Positions 1-8,861 of a stretch of DNA of 18,467 bases are shown here, piece by piece (the stretch's first letter is position 1; every line of letters begins with the position of its first letter). A model generated the notes under the pieces. It saw only the letters and a program-made list of their open reading frames with translations. It was not told where the DNA came from and did not search any database. Source of the DNA: Spirogloea muscicola (Eukaryota > Streptophyta > Zygnematophyceae > Spirogloeales > Spirogloeaceae). The translations under genes were made by a program, and so were the position numbers. The DNA lies in contig WELB01000093.1 of the NCBI GenBank assembly GCA_009602725.1, forward strand, positions 549,343 through 567,809, read 5' to 3'.

Positions 1-1
1 G

Positions 2-298
2 CCAGCGGCAATCGACGTCTTTGGTTGTCTGGGTCCTCGTTTCCACACCCTCCTCCAAAACATTGCCAATCTAGGCTACACACGTCGTGCAGATGTGTTT
101 CCGGTTGAGTTGGGCTTGCCAGCTGCATATCTGTCTTTCTTGCGACTACGTGTTTCGGCCTGTTTGCAGCGTGCTCAGGCTAATGCCTTGCACCAGAAAG
201 CTGGCCGAGCTCTAGTTGGTGGCAGAAGGGCTTCGTATCTGACATCTAGTATTCAGGCATCGATTAGCGACCTTTATGTTTTGACCCGTGGTTACTGA
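2..298 (+). pseudogene. C-terminal end of a LINE-like (non-LTR) reverse transcriptase ORF
   Basis: An open frame enters from the left edge and ends at a TGA at 296-298, giving 98 visible residues. It includes IDVFGCLGPRFHTLL near the start and FLRLRVSACLQRAQA in the middle, and ends in SDLYVLTRGY. From memory this resembles the extreme C-terminus of plant-lineage non-LTR retrotransposon polymerases, where a 'GCLH/GCLG' block precedes a helix rich in L, Q, R and A. A related terminus, with the shared pattern S..LQR.QA and a final YVLTREY, occurs on the minus strand at 7966-8181 and 14769-15021, which supports a mobile repeat family. The catalytic domain lies outside the window. It could instead be the tail of another repetitive ORF. 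No stop or frameshift is seen in this part, so the element may be fairly young. Confidence 0.5.
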
Positions 299-810
299 GC
301 GGGTCACTTTGCTGTAGATTATGTAGGTCAAATAGATGTGCTTGCCTTTGTACTTGGCCTTTGGCCTTCGTTTGTTTCAAATACACGAAATCTTATCTTT
401 GCGAAAGAGAAGCGAAAGGGACAAGGAGCTCTTCTTCGGATTTCCTCCCCAGAGGGGCGATGGCTGCGGGAGGCCAGCACAAAAACGAGTGGGCAACGTC
501 CAAAGGGGAAAGCGCTGAAGCACATACGCATGTTGCTATGCACGCCGCTTTGCCAGCCCCTCTTCTCTATGGGCGAGCCTTTTTCTTCTATTATGCTTGG
601 GGGGTGCTCAGAAACCCAGAAAAAAACTTAGAAACCCAGAAAGAGCAATGGCTGTGAATAAAGAAGCAACTCTATTCAAGAGAGCGAGAGCTGCGAAACA
701 CCATCCCAGATAGAGCAAACAAAGTCCACGTCACAAAACCTGTGTCAGACAGGAGAGTCACCGGATGGCCGCACATCAGACCCCTGTCAGCAGCCTCACG
801 TCCGGAGAAA

Positions 811-839
811 GAAGAAGTGGCACTCCCAATGGGGGCAAG
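811..839 (+). repeat. 29-bp direct repeat, copy 1
   Basis: This 29-bp segment (begins GAAGAAGTGGCACTCCC) is repeated exactly at 1039-1067. Its reverse complement is clearly similar to 7381-7413 in unit A and to the matching place in unit B, so it belongs to a dispersed repeat family. Confidence 0.85.
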
Positions 840-1038
840 AAAGCAGCAGCCGGGGAGCCAAAAGGAAGAGTGGAAAGCAGGAAAGGCCTACAGCCTAAAC
901 TCGCAACCAGGGTACGTCAGCACCATCGGACTATCTCGGTGCACAGAAGGACGCTCCCACTCTAACGGCGGCCCTTGTCTGCTGGTGCCGAGCTTGCCCG
1001 CGCAACTACGGCCTTGCTCCTGGGCTGGCCTCTCATAG

Positions 1039-1067
1039 GAAGAAGTGGCACTCCCAATGGGGGCAAG
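1039..1067 (+). repeat. 29-bp direct repeat, copy 2
   Basis: Exact copy of 811-839. The flanks here, read on the opposite strand, also align with 7326-7413 through shared blocks GGGCTGG, CAGCCCTTG and TTGGGAG. The similarity to unit A is therefore longer than the 29 bp. Confidence 0.85.
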
Positions 1068-1582
1068 GGCTGCGAAAAGCCAGCCCGAAAAGAATTGACA
1101 ACGGTTCGGAGGGGCCTACAAGCGTGTAGCAGCTACAATAGGGCCGGAAGATGCTATGTAAGAACAGGGGGAGGATCGATCACTCAGTAATTACGAGTGA
1201 GGAGCCTCCGATCTGATCCGATCACAGGCACCGGGCCCCTTTTGTAATGATAGAACATACAACAATCTTGAAGGATACCACAATCAAACAGACTCTGTTA
1301 GAGAGCTAAGTTGATCGATCGAGGCATCTTCTCGTTATTTTCTTCTTTCTTTTGGGACTTTCTTCTTAGTCCTCAGGTCCTGACCTGCTAAATGCAGTGT
1401 TCAAACTGCATAATATCTCAACGAATGTCTACTTGAGAGCCTAAGGACTCGTCCACTCTTAGCGTAAACATCAGCAGCCCTCCAGAGCTGACCAGCCCTC
1501 TGCTTCCTTTTGTAGAACCCTTTGATGACTTAGCAGCATATGCTGATAGTTGCTTAGATTCCTTAGAGTCCTTTTACCGGTC

Positions 1583-2177
1583 CGGTCAAGATGAGGATGT
1601 ACACCTATCTGGGCTTGCAACAGATCATGTGACGCAATCAGCAACTAGCCAAACAGCAGCTGGCTGGATTGAAGGATACGTGAATCCAGAAGACTTTGCA
1701 CTGCACCAACGATCACAGCTGCCGTTCTGCTGATGCGGCCCAGAGTAGTATGTTCAGTCAATCGCTCTACAAATCCCCAACTGTCACAGCCCTGGAAAAT
1801 TGCTGACACTCCTTAGCATATGATAGCACAATTACATCTTGCAGGGTAAGAACGCAACTTCACAATGTCAAGGCTGTGAAGTGAAGGCGCAAAATGCTCA
1901 TATCAAACATGTCCAAGAAAATACTGAGCAAAGCTAGCATTTGTGACCAGGAAGCCAACCGTTGACCAACGAGAGAGAGAGAAAAGGCGCACGGTGCGCA
2001 TGAAATGAATGGGTGGCCAACTCAGGTCAAATACATTTCTGCCCGAAATGTTCAAGCAAAAACTAGTGCAAGACGTGGGGCTACATGGACAAAAGCCCTA
2101 TGCTAAGGTGGCTAAGTCAACAGAGTTTGTGCTGAAAGAATTGTTACACTAGTATCCTGTTGGAAGAGTTGGTTCCT
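1583..2177 (-). other. 3' flank / probable 3' UTR of neprosin-like gene A
   Basis: There is no gene here. This stretch lies downstream of the gene A stop and aligns with the flanks of genes B and C. Well-conserved parts include a 13-bp inverted repeat at 1987-1999 and a TGTAA on the gene strand (TTACA at 2144-2148), about 30 bases past the stop. TGTAA is the poly(A) signal of chlorophyte algae; its use here is only a guess. The AATAAA seen downstream of genes B and C is not obvious in this copy. Confidence 0.45.
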
Positions 2178-4908
2178 TTAGGGACAAATGGAGCTGTATC
2201 CAATGCCGCCAAAGTAGAAGTAAGACTCCCAGTTGCCAGGGTTGGAGCCCACCGAAATGCTATAACAGTTGCTGTTGGTGACAATGGTTGCCAGCTGGTT
2301 GTTGGTGTCGTAAAGCGCGTTGGAAGGAGTCACGAACTGCAGGTTGCGGACGTAGGCAGCGTACTTGTAACCCTTTGATGCATACCATCCTGATCCCATG
2401 TAAGTACCGGTGTGCTTGCCATTGTGCTCAGCGTTCACAATCTCCCCACCCCATTGTACAGTGTTTGCATGGCTGTTTAGGCGGTTGAAGAGCCAGTACG
2501 GCCAGTAACCCACCCACTGGCCCTGGTACTGAAGCCACCAGTGCTTGCTACCGGGGTCCTGCACATCGAGATGACTCACTTCAATGAACTGAAGCCTTCC
2601 CTGGGGCAGCCCTCTCAGAAGTCTGAAGTTGGCTGCGATGCAAAACCGACCACTTGTAGAAAGCCTAGGGGCCCAAAGCTATTGCGATCCAGCTGCAGAA
2701 CATGGGACATTGGTGTGTACCTTGAAGACTAGTACAGTGTACTCGTACTGGGTACCTCCCCAGCTCGACACAGGTGAGAGTTTGCCACCAATCATCACGG
2801 CGTTGTTTGTCTGGATGAAGCCGCTGCAGTCCAGGTTGTAGCAGCCAGTGGTTTTGTAGGCATCCCTCTGCACACGCATACAGCAGCGGTAAGCTCTAAG
2901 CTGGATACAGAAATTTTCGCTGCAGCCAACAAGCATAGCAGAAGTGCATCTATGCAATTTGCCGTGGATACAAATTTGTGAAGTCATTGGACATCACTGA
3001 GCTGGTGCTGCTCTTTGGTAGTTGCTGTGGGTGGTCATAAGGGCAGAGCAGGACTTACTGTCCAGTAAATGAAGAGGCGAGAATTGTGATCTCCGTACTT
3101 GTTAGGGTAGAGCTGCAACGATCCACGCAGAGCAGTGTCAGCCCTCTCAAGCACTAGCTCACTTGTCGTTTTCAAGCACTTTTCTAAAGGCAAAGACACA
3201 GACACAACCAGACCAGTAAGTGTCTTCTGCAGAGGAGACTGACCTGATGTCCGACTTCAATGGTGTTCAGGTCTCCGGCACCGTACGACCCGGCAACAAG
3301 CCAGGTCTGTGTCAAGCTGAACTCATCACCATATTGGACATAAGGATTCCAAATGTTGTAAGTGGCCTTGGAACCATATATGGGGGTTGAACCAGACCTG
3401 GGGTACTGTGTGACTGCATACTGCTCATCATGAACAGAGCACAGGATCCTATGTCAGAAAGCAGCAATGCATACTTGAGCGTTTCCATGTCCTTTACTTT
3501 ATGTAGATAACCAATTGAGGTGTATCACGTCCTCAAAATGTCAAGTCACTCTAGAATAACATCAGAAAACCACATCCGTTTCAGGATGGCAGTGCACTAA
3601 CCTCATGGCCGGCAACTGAAGGTTTCTCCACGGCATTCTTGTTGAGTTTCACGCTTCCATCGCCAGAATCCATGTCCTCAGCAGTCACATTGTGACGTTT
3701 TGGAACAAATTGGCCCCCACTGCCACCCTGAGACTCCGGTGCTGATTGTGAAGCGCCTGGATGCTTGGCCATATATTGTGCCAGTGAGCCTGCTCGCATC
3801 ATCTCCTCGACTGCAGATGAAGACCACACAAGCCTATCAGTCCACGACAGATCAGAAGGGGCCTCAGCATGGATCCACGGACATGAGCTAAGCAACCCCG
3901 CTTCAGAGGACTGGCCTCGCCAACACACTCAAGGGACTGTCATGAGGCCCATCATCAATAGCACGTCTTCGGCAATGTGCCTTACGGGTGATTCGGCGCA
4001 CAGGGACAGTGCCAGCTGGACAGATGCCCCAGCTTTGCAGTGTGTGGTTGGCTTTGGGACTCGTCTTGATGAGCTTGGATGCGGTGGGGCCTTGCATCTG
4101 CACCACGACCAAGCGATTGCTATGTATGAGGAGTGTGCTGTCAGCCCAATAGCAGGAGAGATTGGCCTTGATTGAAAGGGCCCTCTCAAGTACACAGTTT
4201 GCCACTGTTACAACTTCGTCTGAGCCGGAACCCCAGAAAGGGAGGGGCAACATCGACCTACCTGGACTTGATGTCCCTTTGCATGTGCAGTCTGCATGCT
4301 CATCTGGTCCTCGACCTTCACGCAGTCGACCGTGTCTCCATCCTTCGTCTGAAGAGGGATGCCAGGATCGTCAGGGGCACATCGTAGGAGTTGGAAAGAG
4401 GTTCATGGGCGTACTGTAAGCATTGACAGCACCCAGCAGGGCTCCTTTCACAGCATCTCCTTTGAGACCTCTCGACTCTGAAGCCGACCGTGCGATGTAT
4501 GCCCGGTACTGACCAATGCACAGAGTGATGCTTACCTTGATTGTTGTCACGGCAGGGCGATTGTGCTGCGCCATGTGCTTCTTCATCTTTGCCATCTCCT
4601 TGTTGCCTGCGAACACCTCGGACGCCGTTCCAAGGTCAGCGACTCGTGACTCCACCACCCGAGCACTTGAGCCCCATGCTGCCCCGACTGTTTCATGCCA
4701 GCTAAGCAGCGGTGGCAGAAGCACGAAACCCGTAAGCGTCCCCTTGCAGCATGGCATTGCGTGCGCCGACCAAGCTCGAGCACCAAGTTGGTTTGGGAAG
4801 ACGAGGCGGCTTCTCACCTGGCCGTGCGGCGGCGGCGCCGCGGAGGGAGCAGGCTTGGAGCGCGAGCAGGGCCAGGAGGAGCAGCGCCAGGATGCGGAGG
4901 CGCCCCAT
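2178..4908 (-). CDS. Neprosin-type (DUF239) secreted glutamic endopeptidase, gene A, nine exons
   Basis: Coding exons in transcript order are 4908-4818, 4606-4536, 4348-4262, 4097-3986, 3810-3602, 3420-3244, 3112-3059, 2867-2721 and 2558-2178. All introns are GT-AG, 131-211 bp, and phases match, giving 442 residues. Residues 1 to about 28 form a leucine-rich signal peptide (MGRLRILALLLLALLALQAC). Residues about 45-120 match the neprosin activation-peptide domain, with KDGDTVDCVK near 56-65 and CPAGTVPVRR near 109-118. A Gly/Ser-rich linker follows, with NHT and NVT sequons at 100 and 161. The catalytic domain starts at GHEYAV (188-193) and ends at the terminal CP. Nepenthes neprosin uses E188 and E297; here NTIEVG (E245) and WGGE (E355) fit, 110 apart. 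Cysteines 276 and 281 match the short TGCYNL..C loop. The family cleaves after proline at acid pH; activity here is inferred. The start is the conserved ATG of the signal peptide. Confidence 0.92.
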
Positions 4909-5281
4909 GGCGGAGCGGCGGCGGGCGGGGGGGGCTTGCTGGGGAGGAGGGCCGCCGGGAGATTGGCGCGGCGAGCCGGCTTGAGGGCGGTGGTGGGGGA
5001 AGGCGGCTCTGCCAAAGGCGGAGGAGGGCCGGGCACGTCGGGGCGCGGGGGGAGCTCCGGGGGGTCTGAGGTGACGGGGGTAAGAGGCTGGCCGAGCTTA
5101 TGAAGCGGGGGGGGTCCCGGCCTGGTCCTTCCCTCTTGCCCGGCAGCTTTCCGGGGGGGTCCACTGGCGCCGTGGGCCCCTCCACGCGGCAGCCTTCCAT
5201 TGCCCGGCGGGGTCGCGCGGGTCAGTGCTGGCCCCCACACGCCCTCCCCGGCCTCCCCAGTGCGGCTGTACCGGCCCGGGC
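4909..5281 (-). promoter_or_regulatory. GC-rich leader / proximal promoter of gene A
   Basis: This very GC-rich sequence with G runs lies directly upstream of the gene A start codon. The first part is conserved in all three genes. Up to about 5248 it is almost identical to the leader of gene B. No TATA box is evident. The transcription start cannot be placed from sequence, so the 5' UTR and promoter are not separated here. Confidence 0.45.
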
Positions 5282-5391
5282 GGTCAACCCGCACGTGCGC
5301 AGAGCGCTGGACCGTTGACCCCCCACCCCTTTGACCGTCCCGTTGACCGCCTCCCCGGTTGACCGTGGACCGCCCCCACCCAGCCTTGACC
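5282..5391 (+). promoter_or_regulatory. Cluster of W-box-like TTGACC motifs upstream of gene A
   Basis: TTGACC occurs at 5315, 5331, 5343, 5359 and 5386 on the plus strand, and once reversed (GGTCAA) at 5282. It lies 374-483 bp upstream of the gene A ATG. TTGAC[C/T] is the WRKY transcription factor binding core in plants. The spacers are C-rich and partly repetitive (TTGACCG followed by C runs), so a degenerate minisatellite is the alternative. Gene B has a similar cluster at the same distance. Confidence 0.5.
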
Positions 5392-6228
5392 GCCCCCCCA
5401 CCCCCGTTCTCGGTCGTATTCCTATGGTCACTTTCGCTGGTAGAAGCCATGTCAAAGTGGATTTTACAAGTTGGAAGTACTGAAGAGTCAAAGATGACAC
5501 CGCTTGACAACAAACCAAGTGTAATCATGAACGATCAAGTACGAAAGTGAAGACTTAACCAGAGATCCAGTGAAGAAGTTGGAAAAAGCAAGCAGCGCGC
5601 AAGACATGAATCAAGTATTGTGTCTCTGACGGTACCCTGTCATCGGGTTCTTAGTCGGTGGCTAATTTGATGTCGATCTGACAAGGCATGTGAGGTGGCT
5701 GCCCACGTTAACATCTGAGGCACGTCATCTATTAGTCTGGTGTGAGCAGAGGTCGCGAACACAGTATCTCCAGCTCAGCTCCGGTTAAAAGAGATGCTCG
5801 TCTGCCGATGAGCCGTAATGTGGCATCGGCGCGCAAGCCCTATCCTGCCGCTGCCTACTTCTTCTATCCTGCCGTTCACAATGCTCAAGGAAAAGCCCAA
5901 AGAGAAGCCAAAAAGCCATAGAGCTCGCTTCCATGGGTGTGACCCACCTTGACGAGTGTTGCGGGTACTGGCCAGGCTAGCGGCTGGTTATGGTAGGTAT
6001 TGGAAGTTATGGTGGTCCCAGGTTACACCGGCCTCTAGGTCAAGGGTGGAGGGGGAGCCAAATGGGCCAGAGAACTCGCTCCAACAAACTATCTCATTCT
6101 TTCGATCAAAGAGCGAGCGGAGGGCTGGGACCGAGCAAATCTATAATCGTGCGAGCAAGCATGGTCTGAGTCCACCATCACTGCCGCGTCGTCAGTGTTG
6201 ACCTCCAATGCAGGTCACAAAGACGTGG
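5392..6228. other. Non-genic spacer of unit A upstream of the TTGACC cluster
   Basis: It aligns with about 12050-12886 of unit B, with many substitutions and small indels. No domain or RNA gene was recognised. A short duplicated CTATCCTGCCG lies around 5841-5874. The right half may already belong to the decayed retroelement that carries the methyltransferase relic, but no motif shows this. Confidence 0.4.
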
Positions 6229-6975
6229 GATTGAGGGGAATCTCTTCAACGGAATCATCGAGTGTACTTTACCTTCCGACGGCATTGTTGTAGTGGAGGG
6301 TTTTTTTTGTACGGCCAACAGGCTCAAAGCTGCGATGCAGAGCCACGTAAAAGTAGCCCGATACGTTTATATCGATGATGATACAGAAGCTCGCGAGGCT
6401 GCGCAAAATCACCTCGCCATCCTGCTCAAGCAGTACCCACTCTCGTTAAAACATCTACTTTTGCGCAGTGGGACACGTTGCTCCTGCAGGACATTCGGGC
6501 AGCAGCACATCCTGGATCCTCGACGCAATCTACCACCAATTGACCTTGTCGTGGCCCGTCTCTGTTGTCAGGGTTTTAGCCCCTTAGGTTATGATATGTA
6601 GGATCCAGCCATCCCAATACCGCGCTACTCAAGCAATTTATGGAGATTATGCACGCAGTGCGTGCAAAGCAGAAGACCAGTGGGGTACATTATCGAGATT
6701 GTGGAAGCTCGAGAAGGTCATCCCAAAGCCAGCTTTGACTTGAACACAATATGCGACATCTGGGGACCTTACACCAAGATACATGCAGCATACCTTGGCT
6801 CTTTGGTGGACCGCAACAGGGTACATAGGACAATTTTGGCCCCTCCCAAGGTGCCGCAGCTCTGCATCGATCGTCAACAGCGCCACCCAGATCTATCTCC
6901 AGTATGGCCTTGGATCCTGGTCGCAAGGTCATTCCCGTCGGAATATACATGACCTTATATGTCAGCTGCGAGCAA
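6229..6975 (+). pseudogene. Decayed DNMT-like C5-cytosine methyltransferase from a retroelement (unit A)
   Basis: Read on the plus strand, the conserved order of a DNMT3-like C5 methyltransferase domain is visible. A degraded SAM-binding motif (IVVVEGFF, then LKAAMQS) comes first, then RYVYIDDDTEAREAAQNHL. Next is IDLVVARLCCQG, where families have Pro-Cys-Gln with the catalytic cysteine. Then comes VGYIIEIVEAREGHP, where families have Glu-Asn-Val, and DRNRVHRTILAPP near the end. LDPGRKVIPVG follows in another frame. A TAG interrupts at 6599-6601, and local reading-frame changes are needed around 6440-6530 and 6610-6660. The proline before the cysteine and the asparagine of ENV are both changed, so it is dead as an enzyme. 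DNMTs captured by retrotransposons are described from charophytes and dinoflagellates. No LTR, RT or integrase could be identified next to it. Confidence 0.7.
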
Positions 6976-7654
6976 CGGTGTGGATCCCGCCCGAGCTGGG
7001 AGGCCGCTAGCCTCGTGCCCCGCTTGCTAGGAGGCCACCAGCCTCGTGCCGCGCGTGCACTCGTAGTCGTCGCGTCCCCTTCGTCAGGCCCGCTCATCCA
7101 GCGGTGGCCCTTTGAGCGACAGTCGAGACACACCAAAGTTGACCATTCTTCTATGCCTCCATTCTGCCTGGACGGTGTATCTGGCTTGAATTGGCCTCCC
7201 TATGTTGCATGCGCACACCGCGCTTTCCCCTTTGTGTTTGCTGTCCGGCTGCTAGCCTGCTGATTTGTGGCTCCTCACTAGAGGTACATGAGTGATTATC
7301 CTACCGGGCAAGCTGTGAGGAAGCGCTTTTGGCCCACTCGGACCTTGTCGATCCTTGTCGGGCTGGGTCTTCACAGCCCTTGTCCCCTTTGGGAGAGCCA
7401 CTTTCTTTTCACAGCCATCGCCCGCTTCTGGGATGCACTTCCCTCTCAAGGGGAGGGGTGGCATGTGAAGCGTCGTAAGCAGTGGGCTGAGACCGGGCTG
7501 AGGATTTCGGTCGTGAGGCCCAAAGAAAGAGTCGCAGCCCTGCTGCTGCCTGCCGCAGCTATCGCCGCTGCTCGCTGCCGACTCGTAGCCCTGCTCTGCT
7601 TGTCGTCGCAGCCCGTCGTGCGCTTGCGGTCGGCTCTGGGACTAGGCCGCCGCT
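6976..7654. other. Retroelement-derived spacer, unit A
   Basis: No intact gene is seen. A 31-bp-spaced imperfect duplication (AGGCC..., CCTCGTGCC) lies at about 7000-7054. The block GAATTGGCCTCCC followed by GCATGCGCAC at about 7186-7216 resembles the tail of the 153-bp insertion of unit B. The stretch 7326-7440 contains two imperfect direct repeats (CACAGCC..., about 46 bp apart), similar to the reverse complement of 811-1110. The sequence is highly similar to unit B 13630-14458, apart from that insertion. Confidence 0.4.
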
Positions 7655-7907
7655 GTGCCCCTGTGGCAACAGTTGCTGGCTCGTGCCCAGGAGGTGGAGT
7701 CGCTGCCTGACGGGGGCGCCACAGGGCAAGACTTCCGCTGCACTGTGCGCTGTAATGCGCTGAGTGCTCAAGGGCTTCACCTTCACGGGGGTCTATTCCC
7801 TACTGCCGGATTGATTCGGAGGCTTTGACCCATTCACTGTGTGTACAGGGGTAGGGTCGACTATCAGAGTAGTGCAAAGAATGCGGCTACACGAAACGAA
7901 GCTCTGA
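7655..7907 (+). pseudogene. Frameshifted copy of an unrecognised small coding fragment (unit A)
   Basis: This is the counterpart of the open frame at 14459-14710. The first part still reads WQQLLARAQEVESLP and GATGQDFRCTVRCNALS. An extra base near 7767 (GTGCTCAAG against GTGTCAAG in unit B) then shifts the frame. A later in-frame TGA in the ancestral frame (GGATTGATTCGG) confirms decay. I do not recognise the family; it may be part of the same retroelement as the methyltransferase relic. Confidence 0.45.
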
Positions 7908-7965
7908 GCCAATGGAAGCTATGTTCATCAGGGCAAAGCTGAGCGCTGCATCGCCCTGGGCTTAA

Positions 7966-8181
7966 CTAGTACTCGCGAGTTAGGACATACACATAGGACG
8001 GGCTAATTTTGGGAGCTGGAGCACCGCCGAGCTTGAGCACGGAAGCCAGTGGCCTTGCTTCGTGCCCAGAACGCTGAAGAAGGACTGAAGCCTGCAAGCG
8101 CTGCAGGCTTTGTGAGAGCCGCAGCTGTAACACGCAATTGACACCCTGTGGGATGATGGTATAGGCCAGCTGCCCTCCCAA
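7966..8181 (-). pseudogene. Minus-strand LINE-like ORF terminus (unit A)
   Basis: The minus strand reads open for 71 codons: it includes LRLSQSLQRLQASVLLQRSG and ends in SYVYVLTREY then a stop. This resembles the plus-strand terminus at 2-298 (FLRLRVSACLQRAQA, then LYVLTRGY), so both are probably 3' ends of related non-LTR elements. No polymerase motifs lie upstream, so this is a 5'-truncated copy, as LINE insertions usually are. It has a matching copy in unit B. Confidence 0.45.
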
Positions 8182-8315
8182 CTACGGCGGCGCACGTCGA
8201 CTTGTTGAGCCACACGCTGGAAGAGAGAAGTAGCTGTAGTAGTTGCTGAGAGATGGCAGCGGCAAACCAGCCAGTGCTGGAAGTTCCTCTATATGTATTG
8301 CAATCTTCAACACAC

Positions 8316-8861
8316 GGTCATGATGAGGCTACCTTTTTGGGCTTGCAACAGATCATTTGACGCAATCAGCAACTAGCCAAACAGCAGCTAGCTAATGGTG
8401 AAGGAGACGTGAACCCAGAAGCTTTGCACTGCAATTACGGTCAAAGCTGCTGCTCTGCTATTGTGGGCCAGATTAGAATGTTCAATCAAGTGCTTTAGAT
8501 TTCCCAACTATCACAGCCCTGGAAGATATGTTTGAAACACCTCGGCACATTACAGAACATTTTTATTCATCCTGTGCCATGTGAAGTGATCTCTCAAAGC
8601 GAAGGTAGCGTTCTTCACCACGAAGCCGACCGATGGTTGAGATGTTCTTGACCAACCACAGAGAGAGAAAAGGCGCACGGTGCGCATGAAATGAATGGGT
8701 GGCCAACTCAGGTCAATACATTTCTGCCCGAAATGTTCAAGCAAAAGTAGTGCAAGACGTGGGGCTACATGGACAAAAGCCCTATGCTAAGGTGGCTAAG
8801 GCAACAGAGATTGTGTTAAAAGAATTGTTACACTAGTATCCTGTTGGAAGAGTTGGTTCCT
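8316..8861 (-). other. 3' flank / probable 3' UTR of neprosin-like gene B
   Basis: There is no gene here. It aligns with the flanks of genes A and C. It contains the 13-bp inverted repeat at 8673-8685, TGTAA on the gene strand (TTACA at 8828-8832), and AATAAA on the gene strand (TTTATT at 8562-8567), about 295 bp past the stop. The last is a candidate poly(A) signal, shared with gene C. Confidence 0.45.
8562..8567 (-). terminator. Candidate AATAAA polyadenylation signal, gene B
   Basis: AATAAA on the gene strand, about 295 bp downstream of the gene B stop and conserved at 15397-15402 in unit C within ACATTTTTATTCATCCTGTG-like context. A hexamer alone is weak evidence. Confidence 0.3.

Larger units (their letters stand above)
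299..1582. other. Non-genic DNA left of the tandem array, with short repeats
   Basis: No convincing gene is seen here. Short open frames at 328-1190 lie in several overlapping frames and show no recognisable domain. A 29-bp perfect direct repeat lies at 811-839 and 1039-1067. Sequence around 1140-1470 changes character: it has GATCGATC motifs and a pyrimidine-rich stretch at about 1330-1375. I could not assign it. None of this stretch has a counterpart beside genes B and C; similarity to the other units starts only near 1583, so this is the outer flank of the array. Confidence 0.5.
1583..8315. repeat. Tandem repeat unit A (about 6.7 kb)
   Basis: This is the first of three head-to-tail units. 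The start is set where similarity to units B (8316) and C (15146) begins, just before the shared GGGCTTGCAACAGATCAT. In order it holds the 3' flank and neprosin-like gene A, a GC-rich leader with TTGACC cluster, a methyltransferase relic, a small coding fragment and a minus-strand LINE-like tail. Boundaries are by eye and may be off by tens of bases. Confidence 0.85.

Noticed and set aside
742-1190. Short plus-strand open frames left of the array
   Set aside because: They overlap in several frames, span the 29-bp repeat and show no protein-like pattern.
1140-1470. Possible solo LTR or intron-like sequence with GATCGATC motifs and a pyrimidine tract
   Set aside because: No paired terminal repeat, TG...CA ends, primer binding site or target duplication could be found.
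4516-5103. Plus-strand open frame of 195 codons antisense to exons 1-2 (also 11174-11761)
   Set aside because: Shadow of GC-rich coding and leader sequence, with no domain and no conservation independent of gene A and B.
4371-5528. Long minus-strand open frame (about 385 codons) over the leader, exon 1 and exon 2 of gene A, with a similar one at 11029-12180
   Set aside because: It reads exon 1 in the wrong frame, and its GC-rich Pro/Gly/Arg composition is what stop-poor DNA gives. Most of the A/B similarity comes from the conversion tract. In unit C a one-base difference in intron 1 puts a TGA in this frame. It shares the frame of exon 2 only by chance. An alternative N-terminus starting near 5450 cannot be fully excluded without transcripts.
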